Source: Auriscalpium vulgare (Eukaryota > Basidiomycota > Agaricomycetes > Russulales > Auriscalpiaceae). From it: DNA of 64,000 bases. How positions within the stretch are numbered: position 1 is the stretch's first letter; every line of letters begins with the position of its first letter. Below are positions 53,898 through 64,000 of the stretch, piece by piece. The translations under genes and the position numbers were made by a program. The stretch is from contig JAHBBC010000013.1 in the NCBI GenBank assembly GCA_019915015.1, positions 992,001 through 1,056,000 of the forward strand, given 5' to 3'. The notes under the pieces are model-generated. The model did no database searches. It was given only the letters and a program-made list of their open reading frames with translations, and was not told the origin of the DNA.

Positions 53898-56385
53898 GTA
53901 GAATGTCGTACGCGACGTTGCGAATGACGTGGATCTGCAAGTAGATGGTAATATTCGCGATCTTGACGGGGACGTTGCGAGCTAATCCAAGCGAGCTGTC
54001 ATAGTGTGTGTTGGCACTCTGAACACGAATGCGGATCGAAGGGTCGTATGCAAGGCCAAGATGGTGACAAATCTCTTCTGACATCGAGATAATCTGTGAC
54101 CCGGGATCCAAAAGGCATTCAACTGTGTCTTTGTTGTCAATGATAGCGTCGATGGAGCGGAGCGCATGTGATTCGCGGGCGACAGTCAAGACTTTAGGCT
54201 CTTCTTCAGGGGCTAAGTCCATCAGGTACGTCTCATATGGATCATCAATGACTAGGACGCCGGGCGGAGGGTTATTGCGATCTGGCGCGATAACACGAGG
54301 GGCAGGGACATAGTTTGCAAACGTCTTGGCTTCAGCTTCGGCAATTGCCGCGGCGGGCGAGACTATGTCTTCCGGGACCTCTTCGACAGTGGGGAAACTG
54401 GAAATGACTTGCTCATTGACTGCACGACGAGGTGTGACAACATCGCAATACTTCGCGCGGACCTCTGGCGAGAGTGAAAGGAGTTCCTCAGGTGTGAGCG
54501 TGATCGAGTTCGCTTTCATCGAGCGAGCAAACACTGTGTCTGCTATCTCTGTCTTGTGGACTGGAGCATTTGTCTTGTAAGCGGTGTCTCGCGCATTCGA
54601 AGGCCTGGGCGGGTCTGCAGGGACAAAGCGTGTCTGCTTGACTGGGGCGGAAGTAGCGTCACGAGCTTTGGCAAAGGGGTGCAAAGGTGTGCGAGGTGCT
54701 GATGACTGTGCTGGGCTAGGAGCGGGAGCTTGCGCTGGAGCTGGAGCTTGAACTGGTGGGGCATCTTGAGTCGGCTTCACGTTCGCGGTTCGACGAGGGG
54801 GCACTTCTACGCCGTCGAAGACCAACTTGAACGAATCGCGAGCCTGTGGGCCTTTCAGTGCTGCTAGCTCCGCTTCAAGTGCGGCGATGCGATCTGTCGC
54901 GGAAAGCGTGAACGTCGAGAGCGGCTCAACTGCGAGCATCATCTGGGCTTGTGCGCGCTGGCCTGGGTTGCGTCGATGCCACTCCATCATGCGATCACGA
55001 AGGGTGTTGCCTGTAATAAAGCGAGGAACAAATCCTCCACCAGGTAGTATGACTCGTCCTTCATGGTTTCGCTTGACGTAGCCAGTGCGGATGTCTTCTT
55101 CGACTGCAGGACAGTTCGCGATGTGATGATCTGGAGCGCCATCATATAGGCAACGATTCTCCGAGCGAATGGTGTCAACTGGAGCAGGTGTGGGCGTGGA
55201 CAAGGCTGCTGGGACTGCGCTATTGCCTTGAATTGCTTGGGTGAGCGAACGAACGAGGGTGACAAGGAGTTCTTCTGTCTTGATCGCTGGGGCTGGCGTT
55301 AACGATGAGCTGGGTGCTAAAGCGGTGTCGTTGCGAAAGGAAGAGGCTGCTGTGCCATGTAGAACATAGTTCGTTGCGTCCTTGACGTCAGAAACAAGAT
55401 AGGGGTCTTCTGGCTCCTGGTCTGGCAATTTGATCTGAAGGCGAGCATGGACACGCTGCCAAAGCTCAGCTGGGATGCCTCGAACGAATTCTCGTTGTTG
55501 CTGGAGGTCTGAGAGGCGCTTGTGCTTGATAAGATAGCTGGAGAGCGTCAAGAAGTCGCGATGGAATGTTGCGAACTCTTCCAGCGTCGAGATTCCGTTG
55601 GCGCGACGTTCCGCGACGAGGTGCTCAAGGTCTGCAACTGAATATGCTTTGTCTTCGCTAGCACCTGGGTAGAGCTTCGCGACAGCTTCCTTGAACTCTT
55701 TGTATGACTTGGAGGCGTCGGTGAACTCTGTCATGGCGTCGAAAAGATCGGCTACTTCGATAGGGACATAACTCTGTGCCCAAGTCTTCTTCTCTTCATC
55801 CTTGGTGATTGAGCAACGAAGGAATAGGATTTCAAGGTCTGCAAAGAACCTGCGGATTGAACGAGGCTGTTCTGGGGTAAATATAGGGGCGGTGCGATCA
55901 CCACGAGCTGGCATAAGCGTAGTCATCGCGATAAAAGGTTGGGGATTGGTGATAGGGACTTGAACGGTGTGTGTGCGACGGTTCGCGATATAAACGGCGG
56001 GCGATGGAAGACGACTGGTGATGGCTGGAGGTGTGGAAATAGGCTGGGGCGATGGCGAAGGCGGAGTGCGCGATGTGACGGGATGTAACAAGGGGCGAGG
56101 CGACGATGGGAAGCTTCCTGGAAACGGTGGAGAGTCTTCTAATGGATCTAGGAGGTTGATATCACTGAGAAGGTCGGAAGGAAGGTTGTTGTGTGTCGCA
56201 AATGGACTAGGGACTGAGGAAAAGAGTTCTCCTGGACTGGGGGGCCAAACGACAAACGATTCGCGAAGTTCTGCGGCTAGGGAGGAGACTCGAGTAGGAT
56301 AGCGATGTCGATGTGTAGGGGGTGTGGAAGATGAACGAGAGTGATCTGAAGCAATCCTGGTAGTGCCCCTCGCGGTGGGCTCCAC
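53728..56385 (-). CDS. Nested element gag with protease
   Basis: About 885 residues, uninterrupted. The N-terminus is Ser/Pro/Thr-rich; a capsid-like helical part (IRRFFADLEILFLRCSITKD, LEEFATFHRDFLTLSSYLIK) is typical of Agaricomycete gypsy gag. There is one short Cys/His motif (CLYDGAPDHHIANC) at the knuckle position. Near the C-terminus LLDPGSQIISM is the protease active site with Pro where Thr or Ser is usual (D-P-G-S), followed by ILLGRPF, the usual second protease motif. The first ATG (56409) is inside the LTR and the frame runs through the PBS, so the true start is uncertain. Confidence 0.8.
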   Translation of the reverse strand: MEPTARGTTRIASDHSRSSSTPPTHRHRYPTRVSSLAAELRESFVVWPPSPGELFSSVPSPFATHNNLPSDLLSDINLLDPLEDSPPFPGSFPSSPRPLLHPVTSRTPPSPSPQPISTPPAITSRLPSPAVYIANRRTHTVQVPITNPQPFIAMTTLMPARGDRTAPIFTPEQPRSIRRFFADLEILFLRCSITKDEEKKTWAQSYVPIEVADLFDAMTEFTDASKSYKEFKEAVAKLYPGASEDKAYSVADLEHLVAERRANGISTLEEFATFHRDFLTLSSYLIKHKRLSDLQQQREFVRGIPAELWQRVHARLQIKLPDQEPEDPYLVSDVKDATNYVLHGTAASSFRNDTALAPSSSLTPAPAIKTEELLVTLVRSLTQAIQGNSAVPAALSTPTPAPVDTIRSENRCLYDGAPDHHIANCPAVEEDIRTGYVKRNHEGRVILPGGGFVPRFITGNTLRDRMMEWHRRNPGQRAQAQMMLAVEPLSTFTLSATDRIAALEAELAALKGPQARDSFKLVFDGVEVPPRRTANVKPTQDAPPVQAPAPAQAPAPSPAQSSAPRTPLHPFAKARDATSAPVKQTRFVPADPPRPSNARDTAYKTNAPVHKTEIADTVFARSMKANSITLTPEELLSLSPEVRAKYCDVVTPRRAVNEQVISSFPTVEEVPEDIVSPAAAIAEAEAKTFANYVPAPRVIAPDRNNPPPGVLVIDDPYETYLMDLAPEEEPKVLTVARESHALRSIDAIIDNKDTVECLLDPGSQIISMSEEICHHLGLAYDPSIRIRVQSANTHYDSSLGLARNVPVKIANITIYLQIHVIRNVAYDILLGRPFDVITESVVRNFKNEDQTVTLRNPNSTAVVTVPTFPRGHHRFRVSQETTFAA

Positions 56386-56386
56386 A
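56370..56386 (-). other. Primer-binding site of nested element
   Basis: On the minus strand TGGAGCCCACCGCGAGG starts a few bases after the 5' LTR; TGG is expected for pairing with a tRNA 3' CCA end. The tRNA was not identified. Confidence 0.5.
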
Positions 56387-56388
56387 AA

Positions 56389-57545
56389 TGATGACCTATC
56401 TCGGCGCACAGGCGGTCAGATGGCAAAACAAACCACAAAACCAACTCCTGCTGGCTCGAGCGGTGCTAGTAACAGGTTGGGGGCGCGTCCCAGGACCTAC
56501 AGATGACTCGGGGAGAGGCGTGAACGCTGGGGGGAAGTCGCTAGGTGACTTGGAGGGCGATAGGACGATGGACAAGGTGATCTGGGGTGGAAGTCGACAC
56601 TGCTGGTGCGGAACAGGACGTTGCAATGTGTAGCGAGCTTGAGAATACCTTGCTGGAGGGCTGAGACGATGGGGGAACAAAGGCGAGGATGAGGGGACAA
56701 GGGGACAAGGTGATACGAAGGTCGCGACGTAACGCGATAACGCTGGACGAGGTGAAAACAATGTGCTCTGCGAAGTTGAAGGCTTGTAAACGTGGGCTCT
56801 GCGAAGGTGAAGGCTATAATCTTGGGCGCTGCGAAGTTGAAGGTCGAGGTCGATGTTGAACGCGATAAAACGATGTTGCAAAGGTTTGAGACGTTGACTC
56901 TGGAGGGGAGAAGTTGTCTGATATTCAGTGACCTAGCTACCAACAGATATACACGGGAAACATGTCTCTGTGGCTACTGTGAGTCATCTGGTAAGTATGG
57001 GGATAGTGAGACATTCTAGAAGGCGTATCCAATCAGAAACAAGCATCGCGACGTATCGGAACAGCAAGGCTGTGCTATCTCCATGTGAAACTCCGAGATA
57101 TGCGGATCGCGACGTATCGGAAACCATCAAACCGGAACATTGCTCTGAGACACTGCATCTAGACCGGACCCTGGGACCTGTGGGTGACGTGTCGAGGGGC
57201 TGCGCAACGCTAGGACGCTCTGGGAACGAGGTGGGAGGCGAGGGCAACATGTGGATGTATGCGCGAGACATTGCGACGTGCGCACAGAATGCTAATGGCT
57301 GGCTCAGAACGTCTCGGTGACTTGGTGGGCGTGTACACATGACTTGGGGACTTGTGCAATCATCCTGCGTGGCCTGGATGGTAGAGAATCGATGGAGACG
57401 TCAAGGAGTATAGGCCCGTGTTGCTACAAGTGTGCTAGCGTCTTGGCTGGAACTGCGAGCGCGATGTGTTGCGATAGTCGATGTTGAGGCGATAGAACGT
57501 GCCAAAAATGCGAAAACAGAAGCCACCCGCGCTGGGGGCGTATCA
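56389..57545 (-). repeat. 5' LTR of nested element
   Basis: 1,157 bp, pair of 48677-49832. Confidence 0.92.
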
Positions 57546-57549
57546 CCGC
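57546..57549. repeat. Target-site duplication of nested element, right (CCGC)
   Basis: Pair of 48673-48676. Confidence 0.6.
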
Positions 57550-59707
57550 GGTCAGCATTCTCTGCTTTCAGAGACTCATGTGCAGCTTCGCTACGTGACG
57601 CATGCTTCACTAGCTTGGGAAGTGGGGTGCTCTCAGGATTAAGTCCCTTCTCAATGAGAGCGAACCGTATATACTGATGGACACCTTTCCAGAATATCTG
57701 CACGAGCTGCTGATGTGTTACATCAGGGAACCGTGTCGCAAGCGATTCGAGATCACGCACGAAATCGCGGACTTTGTCTTTGCCCTGTACCGACGACATA
57801 AGCTGCTCGCGCAGACGACGCTTGAAGTCCTGCGGGAAACAGTAGTCGAATAGACCCTCATAGATAAGCTGGATAGTCCATTCTTCCCGTCGCTTCGCGA
57901 CATGCTTCATGAAGAACTGACTCGCTGTCCCCGACAGGAAATTCTTAATCAACTTGACCGCCAGCTGGTCATCGAGCTCATACAGCTCGGTCCAAGTCTC
58001 AAATTCATAGCAGAATTGGTCCAACGTGTCCAGGTCTGGAGTACCTTCATACGTCGCTGGCGTCTTGACTTGTATTCCTTTCAGCGCCGTCTTCGCCTTA
58101 CGCGCTCGTCGTTTGGCCTCTTTCTTGGCCTTGCGGCTCTTCTTCTTCTTTTTCCGATGGCCCTCGCTCGAGTCGCTAGAGCTCGACGAGTCCGACGATG
58201 AAGATGAAGGTGGTGGCGACGGCGGCGGTGGTGTCCTGTCCCCAGGTGCGGGACTCGAAGCTCGACTACTGTCCGACTCCGTTGGCCCGTTGTAACTGCT
58301 GTCATCAGACGAACTGTCGTCCTCCGAGACTACACTCAATTTTCGTCCGAACGTCTGCCTCGCAGGCGGTTTATGGAACCAAGTACCATCCGGCACCTGC
58401 GACTCTTCGCGGACATACTTGTTCGCCGGACGCTGGTTAAAGCGAGGCACCGAATCTTGCGGTCTCGGCGGTGTCGCCGCAGGCGCCTTCGAGAAATCGC
58501 GTATAAACGAAAGGTATTCTGGTCCGCGCTCCTGCGGATCCACTTTCTTACCCTTTCGCTTTTTAGTGCGATACGAATCGGTACTCGCGTTAGACCTGGG
58601 CTCAGATTTCATCGACTTGGTCGCCTTGGATTTGGAACCGGCGGCGCGTGCTGCGAGGGACGGACCAGCAGGGGGTTCTTCATCCTTCACTTCGACAATC
58701 ACCGCCATCGACTGCAGCCTCGAGCGCCGTATGGCCTCCTCGAGCTGTGCTTCCTCCTCCGAGTCGCTCCACGCCATGTCTCCCGAGTCGAGCGCGGCGT
58801 CAGCGCCGCTATCGGACGCAGTGGACAGGTCTGACGCACTCAACGAGCTCAAGTCGGGCTCGACTTCCTCAATTTTAACTTGAGTTGCAGCAGCAGGCAG
58901 TATCCAGGAACGCGGGATTGTACCCAGCGTGTCCTTGTCCAACGACAAGTCAAACCATGACTGGAAGAACTGTGAATTATCAAGGTCTTTTATATTGACA
59001 GTGTTAACCTTGTACTGTGGTACACGACGCGAGCGCCCGACGCTGACTTTAGCTCCGAAGTCGCGCTCGTAGCGCTCGACTTCCTCGACCTGCTCCGACG
59101 CATTGGTCTCGATGTCGGTGCTCTGCGCATCGGCGTCCGTCGTCGTCGTGGGCGCGGGGACGTCTCCCTCGCCGCCCTTCTCGTGCGCTCCGGTGTCGCC
59201 TACCTGCGTCGGTACGATTGCGACGGGCGCGGCGCTTTGGCGTGCAGGCTGCACAGCCTCGCGCGGGGCTGACACGGGCTTGTTCCGGCCCTGGGTGCCC
59301 GAGCCCGGCGCCGGCTTAGGTAACGCCGGGCGCCTCGTGCTGATGGGGGTAGCGCCTCGTGTAACAGCGACGCCCGCAGCGGGCGACCCGCCGCGCAGCA
59401 CACTGGCGAAGCTGCGAGTGACGCGGCCGCCGCTCTGAGTCGGCCCACGGTCGCCAACACCCCAGCGCGATGCCAACTGGGCGGTGCCGTGCGACCGTTC
59501 CGCTCGTACGGAGGAGGCTCCAGCTGTCGAACCAGCGCGATGCGCGCGGACATGGCTGTCCTCTTTCACTCCGCCCTTCTCCTCGGCAGCGTCCTTCGCT
59601 CGCACGAGTTCCGGGTCATCCTCCAGGAGGCGCTTGCGCGTCGTCTCCGAGGGCACTGACTGTACTGACTTACCTTTCTTCTGGGAAGCCGTAGTACGCT
59701 TCGACAT
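57546..59707 (-). CDS. Outer element gag, 5' part
   Basis: About 720 residues from MSKRTTASQKKGKSV to ENADRG, where the nested LTR begins. A long disordered N-terminal part (Ser/Ala/Pro/Lys-rich, with an acidic-serine tract and a basic RKKKKKSRKAKKEAKRRARK stretch) is followed by a retrotransposon gag capsid domain: FETWTELYELDDQLAVKLIK, FLSGTASQFF, QDFKRRLREQLMSSVQG and VRDFVRDLESLATRFPD. The knuckle is on the far side of the insertion (48154-48672). Confidence 0.82.
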
Positions 59708-59831
59708 GTCTAGAATACCTGCAGGATAGAATAGTAAGAACGTTCAAAATATAGATAGCGTGTGCGGGTGATCAGTCCGACACGGGTTTGGGGAAAAGAG
59801 AATAGAAAAAGCGAACTAAACACTCAAAAAA

Positions 59832-60128
59832 TGTGAGACTAACGGCCTCTCGAGCTAATCTTGATGCTTGTGTGCTTGAAGATGTTCGAGAGTAGCTGTT
59901 AGAACACGGGTTGCAAGGAAGAGAGTTCAGTCAAACCAGAACAGAGTGGGGAAAGTTCGGGTTCAAGAGAGACTAGCTAGATACAAACACGTAGCTAGCT
60001 ATGTATACTACTTACTAATCTACTGATTTCCGGGTGATAACAAGTCCGCCGGGAGGCGGACACGCAACTCCTGCCGAAACGAGGAGTCAGCGGCGGGAAC
60101 TGAGGTGAGTCGGCGCGCGGGCGTTACA
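59832..60128 (-). repeat. 5' LTR of outer element
   Basis: 297 bp, pair of 42316-42613. The base run just inside (minus TTTTTTGAGTGTTTAG) does not start with TGG, so a standard tRNA primer site is not obvious. Confidence 0.92.
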
Positions 60129-60133
60129 CATGG
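60129..60133. repeat. Target-site duplication, right (CATGG)
   Basis: Pair of 42311-42315. Confidence 0.85.
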
Positions 60134-61827
60134 CGTCGAGCAGCGGCCGCCGCGATGACGTGTTTATCGATACGTTGGAATGGCGATAAGCAGACAGACA
60201 CATCATTAATGGCCTGAAAATGAGCATTTCGGTATAAGTATGCATGGCAACGCAAGTTCTCGAGGCTCGGCCCTATCCACCAGAGCTCGTGGTGGTCTGG
60301 TATGTGACAGCGCCTGAGGCAATGGGAGATATCACAGGATCCGCAGGCTACTCGGGGAAACAGGTGCGCTTACCACAAATCGTCGATGACTTTAGTATAC
60401 AAGGAAAGTGCGTCGAGTGCAAGACGATAAGTACAAGGGCGACTTGAGAGCGACCGTTCCGAGGCGCGCGCTGGCACTGTTTGTACAAGCCAAACAACGG
60501 GCCGACATCGGCGACTCGGACCCGGCCGCGCTCTTGCTCATCCGTCTGCTAGCGCATCAGTTCATCCACCTCAATTCTTAGCTCTGCGGCACGTCATCGA
60601 CTGCGTTATGCGTGGCTCAACCGGCGAATCGATGAGTAGGACTGTGGAGTCGAATGAGCTGCTGACACGGTCCGCCCCAATCGGAACGCCGTGCCCATCG
60701 CGACGCGCCTTCAGCTCCCTTGGTCGTTATTGCCCCGACAGGGCACTCATCGTCTTCTGCAGCGATTCCTCGTGACGCCAACCCGTCATCCGTGCCCACT
60801 ATGCCAGCCTCTGGCGGCGCTCCACAAGCGGCACACCCTCACCCTGAGCCAGCTGCATCGGCCACACTGCCAATGGGCCCCACAGTGCTGCACCGCGCTG
60901 ACAGCATCAGAGCTCTGCACGCCGACGCAGACCCGCTCTCATCATACCTCCGCGCCGCGCCCAACACGCTTGCTGTGAAATGCTCGGAAAAGGAAGCCAG
61001 TGGACCTCAGCAACATGGAGCGCCGGCTGAGGGTGGCACGGCTGCCTCCAGCAACCCAATCGTCGCCTCGAAAACGACAAAGGCCTACGCCGAAGGCTAT
61101 AGGATCACACCATCTGATTTATCCCAAGGCGCGCGCAGTGCCACCACCGGCAACCCAGACTTGGCCGCCGACGCCGACGCCAGTACGCCGTACTCGGCCG
61201 AACGTGCTCTTTGATCTCCTCCACCAATCCATAGACCCGAATGCCATCGTTTAGCGGTTGTAGTGCAGGTCTATCCTGGCCCTGGCCCTGTACGATGAAG
61301 TGCGCGATTGACATTGCTGTAGTTCGCAGTATGACAGGAGTATGTAGAATCTAGATTGAATGATATTTAAACGTTTCTGCGGATGAAAAAGCAGTTTTGC
61401 TGCCTGTCGTCGGCGGTCGCGCCGAACTCTAAATCGAGCTACAGCAGCCATAAGAAGGAGATCATCACGCTCCTTACAATTACTTGCCAATGCCTTGACT
61501 AGCTCGCCTAGGTGCCGTCATTGATCATCCCTATTCCGAGCTTGATAGACTAGGTAATCGCCTCCTCTGCGTGTGACTGCTCTGGGTGCCGCAATCAGTT
61601 CCAAGCTTAAGGCGTCGTGCCGCGGTCTAAATGATCGCTCTCATCGGTATCTGTTATGTGAAACCTTCTACGGCGGCCTGTGCCGCAACAACCGATGCTA
61701 GTGCGGACCGCTTCAAGCCCCATGGGCCACAGTGCCGCTATAGCCTCAAGGTACATAAGCCCTGGTTTATCTGCGTATGAAATGACATCCCTCACATCTT
61801 GGCTACAGCTAAGGTAGATCATCTCTC
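60134..61827 (+). other. Coding-like islands of an unidentified gene
   Basis: A frame from ATG 60244 (after GGTATAAGTA at 60231) reads PYPPELVVVWYVTAPEAMGD, LPQIVDDFSIQGKCVEC; a one-base change of frame near 60420 continues it as DLRATVPRRALALFVQAKQR and DPAALLLIRLLAHQFIHLN to a stop at about 60581. A separate Pro/Ala-rich frame follows at 60720-61214. No domain is recognised and no complete model was made. 61257-61827 shows no gene. Confidence 0.35.
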
Positions 61828-64000
61828 TTTTTTTTTTTGGACAAGCGATATGGTTATTCAGGTGCTAACTACCCGTCGCAAAGTGCTACGGGGGTAAGAA
61901 GTATTACAGTACCTATGGTAGAGTAATAAGATCTCCTATACCGTTAGTTCCTTCAAACCCGCTAAAGCAGACCCGAGGGTCTGTCCGAGGAAAAATGCAT
62001 TTACACACGCTGTGTGGGACTCGGCACACCGCCCGCTCACATCCGTTAAATAGGGGGCCTGGGCGGGACAATACCCACTAAAACCTCTTTGGCTTTCGCC
62101 CATTCGAAGGGGAGGAATCGTTCGTCCTTCAGAGTTCCCTTCCACGTGTCTTCCACGTTCCGGTAGTTGCTTTCTGTACGTATGATGTTCCGTGCCGCAA
62201 TCTGGTCGGTTACGAGTCTGTCATTGATCGCTTGATGCCATCGTCTCGTGATTGAGGTGGCAGTGTGTGTGCGGCCCCCTATTCGTCTTTCGCACCGGAG
62301 CCGCCAGATTAGGTGGGCCGATTCGGATATGATAATTTTCAGCAGGCGCGTTGCGCCCGGGTCCCGTTTGTTTTCTTGTTCTTCTTCCTCTTCCCTCCCG
62401 TTACGGGGTTTCCTGACTTCAAGGTTTCCGCACGCCAGGATTATTCCCATTGAGAGGTGCGGCCATGTTTCGTCTCCATGTGGCCAGAGGTCTTTCGCTA
62501 ATTTCCAGATAGTGTTTTGTGCTCCGTCTTCGCATTCGAAAAGTATGTGCGCTAGTGACTCTTCTGGGTCATCGCATGCTTCGCATCGTGCTTTTTCATA
62601 GTCTTGGATTTTGGCCCAGAAGTCTCCCAGCTTGTAGCTGTTGTGGTACGCGCGGAATAGGAAGGTTCGTATCGGCCGTCTGATATCTTGGTGCGTTATG
62701 CCTTTCCAAAGAGAAGGATCTGTTTCTAAGTGTCCCGTGAAAGCTTCCAAGGCGTCGCGCGCAAGGTTCAGTTGCGCTTGTGGGCCCGTCCTTTTGTCTC
62801 GGCTGGCTCGTTCACGTATGCCGTGATAGGCGGTCGCTTGCGTGAGTGTGGACAGTTTTGCTCCTGTGAGGTTCCACTCCGGTTTAATGCTAAGGTCCAG
62901 TTCAGTCGGGGCATCTTTGTTTGCTCCTTCGTCGGCGAGCTCGTCTGCTCCCTCGTTTCCGGGATCACCGCTGTGTCCCTTTACCCACTCGAACCAGGTG
63001 GGTGCGGAGCGTCTCCTCAGTAAGTCCAAAGCCTTTTTGAATAGGTCCTTGTTACTCATTTTGATCCAGCCATTATCTTCCCAGTTCTGGAAGCGTTCGG
63101 TGAGTCCTTTTTTGACGTACTCCGAGTCCGTTTTGAAGTGTATTGGCCTGAAATTGTCTAGGCGCGTGAGTGCCAGGATTACTGCCGCGAGTTCTCCGGT
63201 CTGGTTTGTCTTCGCTGTCCCTCCGATGCGGGCGGCCATATTCAGTGGGTTATTCTCACTAACCCATATGCCGCTGCCGCATCTTGAGTTCATCTTTCCG
63301 TTATTCATGCACGAACCGTCGGTGTATACCACCAGGGGTTCGTCTTGGTGGTTCAGGCCGCGCGGGGCTTGCGTCAGTCGGTGTGCTGGGATGGGCGTTA
63401 TCACGTCTGGTTCTGTGAAGACCCGGAAGCAGTCCGCGAAAGATTTCGTTGCCGTTACTGTCGGGTTAAACAGGACGGCAGCCGTTTTGTTTTCCATTGC
63501 TCTGAGGTTCTTATCACGGCGTCTCTTGGTGAGCGTCAGTCCGTCCTTTGGCGACTCCGTCGCTAAGTTTGTCTTCGGATCCATTCTGCGCAGAATTTCC
63601 TTCGCTTCTTGGGCGCATTTGTGCGGGTTTGGGCAGCCTCTTCGTGCGTCTTCCTTACATGGCGCGCACGCGCATCGCGCGATGGGGTAATGGGGTCGTC
63701 TTGGTCTATTGGGTAACAGTCTTTCTGCCATCTTTTCTAGGTCGTCCACATATTTAACCTTATGTGTGTAGATCAGGCATTTCGATTTGACGGCTATCGG
63801 CTTGGGTTTAGTGGTTCCAAGGTGGTACCATGCCGGGAGTTGTCTCTTCAGCTCCTTGGACATTTTAAGGACTGCAAATTGTGCGTTGTATGTCTTCGCT
63901 GTGCTCAGCATTCTTACAATTTCTCTTGGTAGTTTTGTTTCATCCGTCCGTCCTCGCAGCGGGGGGGTCCATGTTTGCAGGAAAGTGTTCAGGTGCGCCA
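61828..64000 (-). mobile_element. 3' part of a LINE (non-LTR retrotransposon)
   Basis: Minus strand. The frame is open from the window end and ends at 62046, followed by about 210 bp of 3' UTR and a run of 11 T on the plus strand (61828-61838), that is, a poly(A) tail. Type I RNase H followed by a zinc-binding zf-RVT motif marks the C-terminus of LINE ORF2. RT and endonuclease lie beyond the window. Clade (perhaps Tad1) cannot be fixed. Confidence 0.8.
62046..63998 (-). CDS. LINE ORF2 C-terminus: RNase H and zf-RVT (5' end outside window)
   Basis: 650 residues visible, no stop or frameshift. A Cys-rich segment (CACAPCKEDARRGCPNPHKC) comes first, then RNase H type I with the catalytic set VVYTDGSC, QTGELAAVILAL, FKTDSEYV and GHSGDPGNEGADELA (D-E-D-D). 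Downstream, FLFRAYHNSYKLGDFW and CEACDDPEESLAHILFEC form the zinc-binding finger found after LINE RTs. The end is acidic then basic (NGREEEEEQENKR). Apparently functional protein, since all catalytic residues are kept. The methionine at 63911 is internal. Confidence 0.85.
   Translation of the reverse strand, partial: AHLNTFLQTWTPPLRGRTDETKLPREIVRMLSTAKTYNAQFAVLKMSKELKRQLPAWYHLGTTKPKPIAVKSKCLIYTHKVKYVDDLEKMAERLLPNRPRRPHYPIARCACAPCKEDARRGCPNPHKCAQEAKEILRRMDPKTNLATESPKDGLTLTKRRRDKNLRAMENKTAAVLFNPTVTATKSFADCFRVFTEPDVITPIPAHRLTQAPRGLNHQDEPLVVYTDGSCMNNGKMNSRCGSGIWVSENNPLNMAARIGGTAKTNQTGELAAVILALTRLDNFRPIHFKTDSEYVKKGLTERFQNWEDNGWIKMSNKDLFKKALDLLRRRSAPTWFEWVKGHSGDPGNEGADELADEGANKDAPTELDLSIKPEWNLTGAKLSTLTQATAYHGIRERASRDKRTGPQAQLNLARDALEAFTGHLETDPSLWKGITHQDIRRPIRTFLFRAYHNSYKLGDFWAKIQDYEKARCEACDDPEESLAHILFECEDGAQNTIWKLAKDLWPHGDETWPHLSMGIILACGNLEVRKPRNGREEEEEQENKRDPGATRLLKIIISESAHLIWRLRCERRIGGRTHTATSITRRWHQAINDRLVTDQIAARNIIRTESNYRNVEDTWKGTLKDERFLPFEWAKAKEVLVGIVPPRPPI

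Larger units (their letters stand above)
48677..57545 (-). mobile_element. Nested Ty3/gypsy retrotransposon with long LTRs
   Basis: 8,869 bp, LTRs of 1,156 and 1,157 bp, TGATGACC...TATCA ends on the plus strand, inserted in gag of the outer element in the same orientation. Internal order (minus): gag with protease, RT, RNase H, integrase. A PBS-like TGGAGCCC and a polypurine tract flank the internal part. LTRs differ by one G-run length and one substitution (GCATATCA against GCGTATCA), so it is very young and younger than the outer element that it splits. Confidence 0.9.
42316..60128 (-). mobile_element. Outer Ty3/gypsy retrotransposon, full length, interrupted by a second element
   Basis: Bounded by LTRs of 298 and 297 bp (TGTGAG...TTACA on the plus strand) and CATGG target duplications. 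Coding strand is minus, in the order gag, protease, RT, RNase H, integrase, chromodomain-like, RGG/acidic tail. An 8.87 kb element sits in gag at 48677-57545. Removing it leaves about 8.9 kb. The LTRs differ only in one G-run length, so insertion is recent. The base order GAG-PR-RT-RH-IN with a chromodomain-like end is that of chromoviruses. Confidence 0.9.

Overview
Organism type: the window looks like nuclear DNA of an Agaricomycete (mushroom-forming basidiomycete, perhaps Polyporales; the order is inference). Reasons: introns of about 42-62 bp with GTRNGT donors and CTRAY branch sites, a CxC5/CxC6 KDZ-transposase-type gene, two Ty3/gypsy elements, a LINE with RNase H and zf-RVT, and GC-rich genes between AT-poor promoters. 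There is no sign of bacterial or organellar organisation, and no rRNA, tRNA or CRISPR was seen.

Layout. 1-12.5 kb and 34-41.3 kb hold a dispersed set of intronless genes of unknown function. Most have a TATA box 40-90 bp before the ATG, and most appear to share one fast-evolving C-terminal domain of about 100 residues (called here the CF-LYP core). One of them (5262-6476) lies in a 1.8 kb direct duplication whose other copy starts at the left window edge. 12.5-17.2 kb has no gene that can be modelled with confidence, but has a hairpin cluster ending in a Helitron-type 3' terminus (13.0-13.13 kb).

17.9-32.8 kb is the most unusual block. Two inverted copies of a GTACGG-rich repeat (17.95 and 32.73 kb) bracket about 14.8 kb. 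Just inside the right copy is an apparently intact six-exon KDZ/CxC5-CxC6 gene, and just inside the left copy a zinc-finger gene; both read inward. Between them lie a second gene with the same Cys finger, a 2.1 kb AT-rich satellite with a 69-bp unit, a gene built on a 108-bp minisatellite, a tandem RNase H1-N (viroplasmin) gene with one nonsense codon, and two uncharacterised spliced genes. This could be a large KDZ transposon with cargo; the alternative is a shared promoter module.

42.3-60.1 kb is a nest of two young Ty3/gypsy elements on the minus strand. The outer one (298-bp LTRs, CATGG target duplication, chromodomain-like tail, RGG/acidic extension) is split in gag by a second element with 1.16-kb LTRs. 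LTR pairs are almost identical, yet both pol genes carry several one-base frame breaks, mostly in homopolymers; similar breaks occur in two host genes, so base-call error is likely for many. 61.8-64.0 kb is the 3' end of a LINE that runs off the window.
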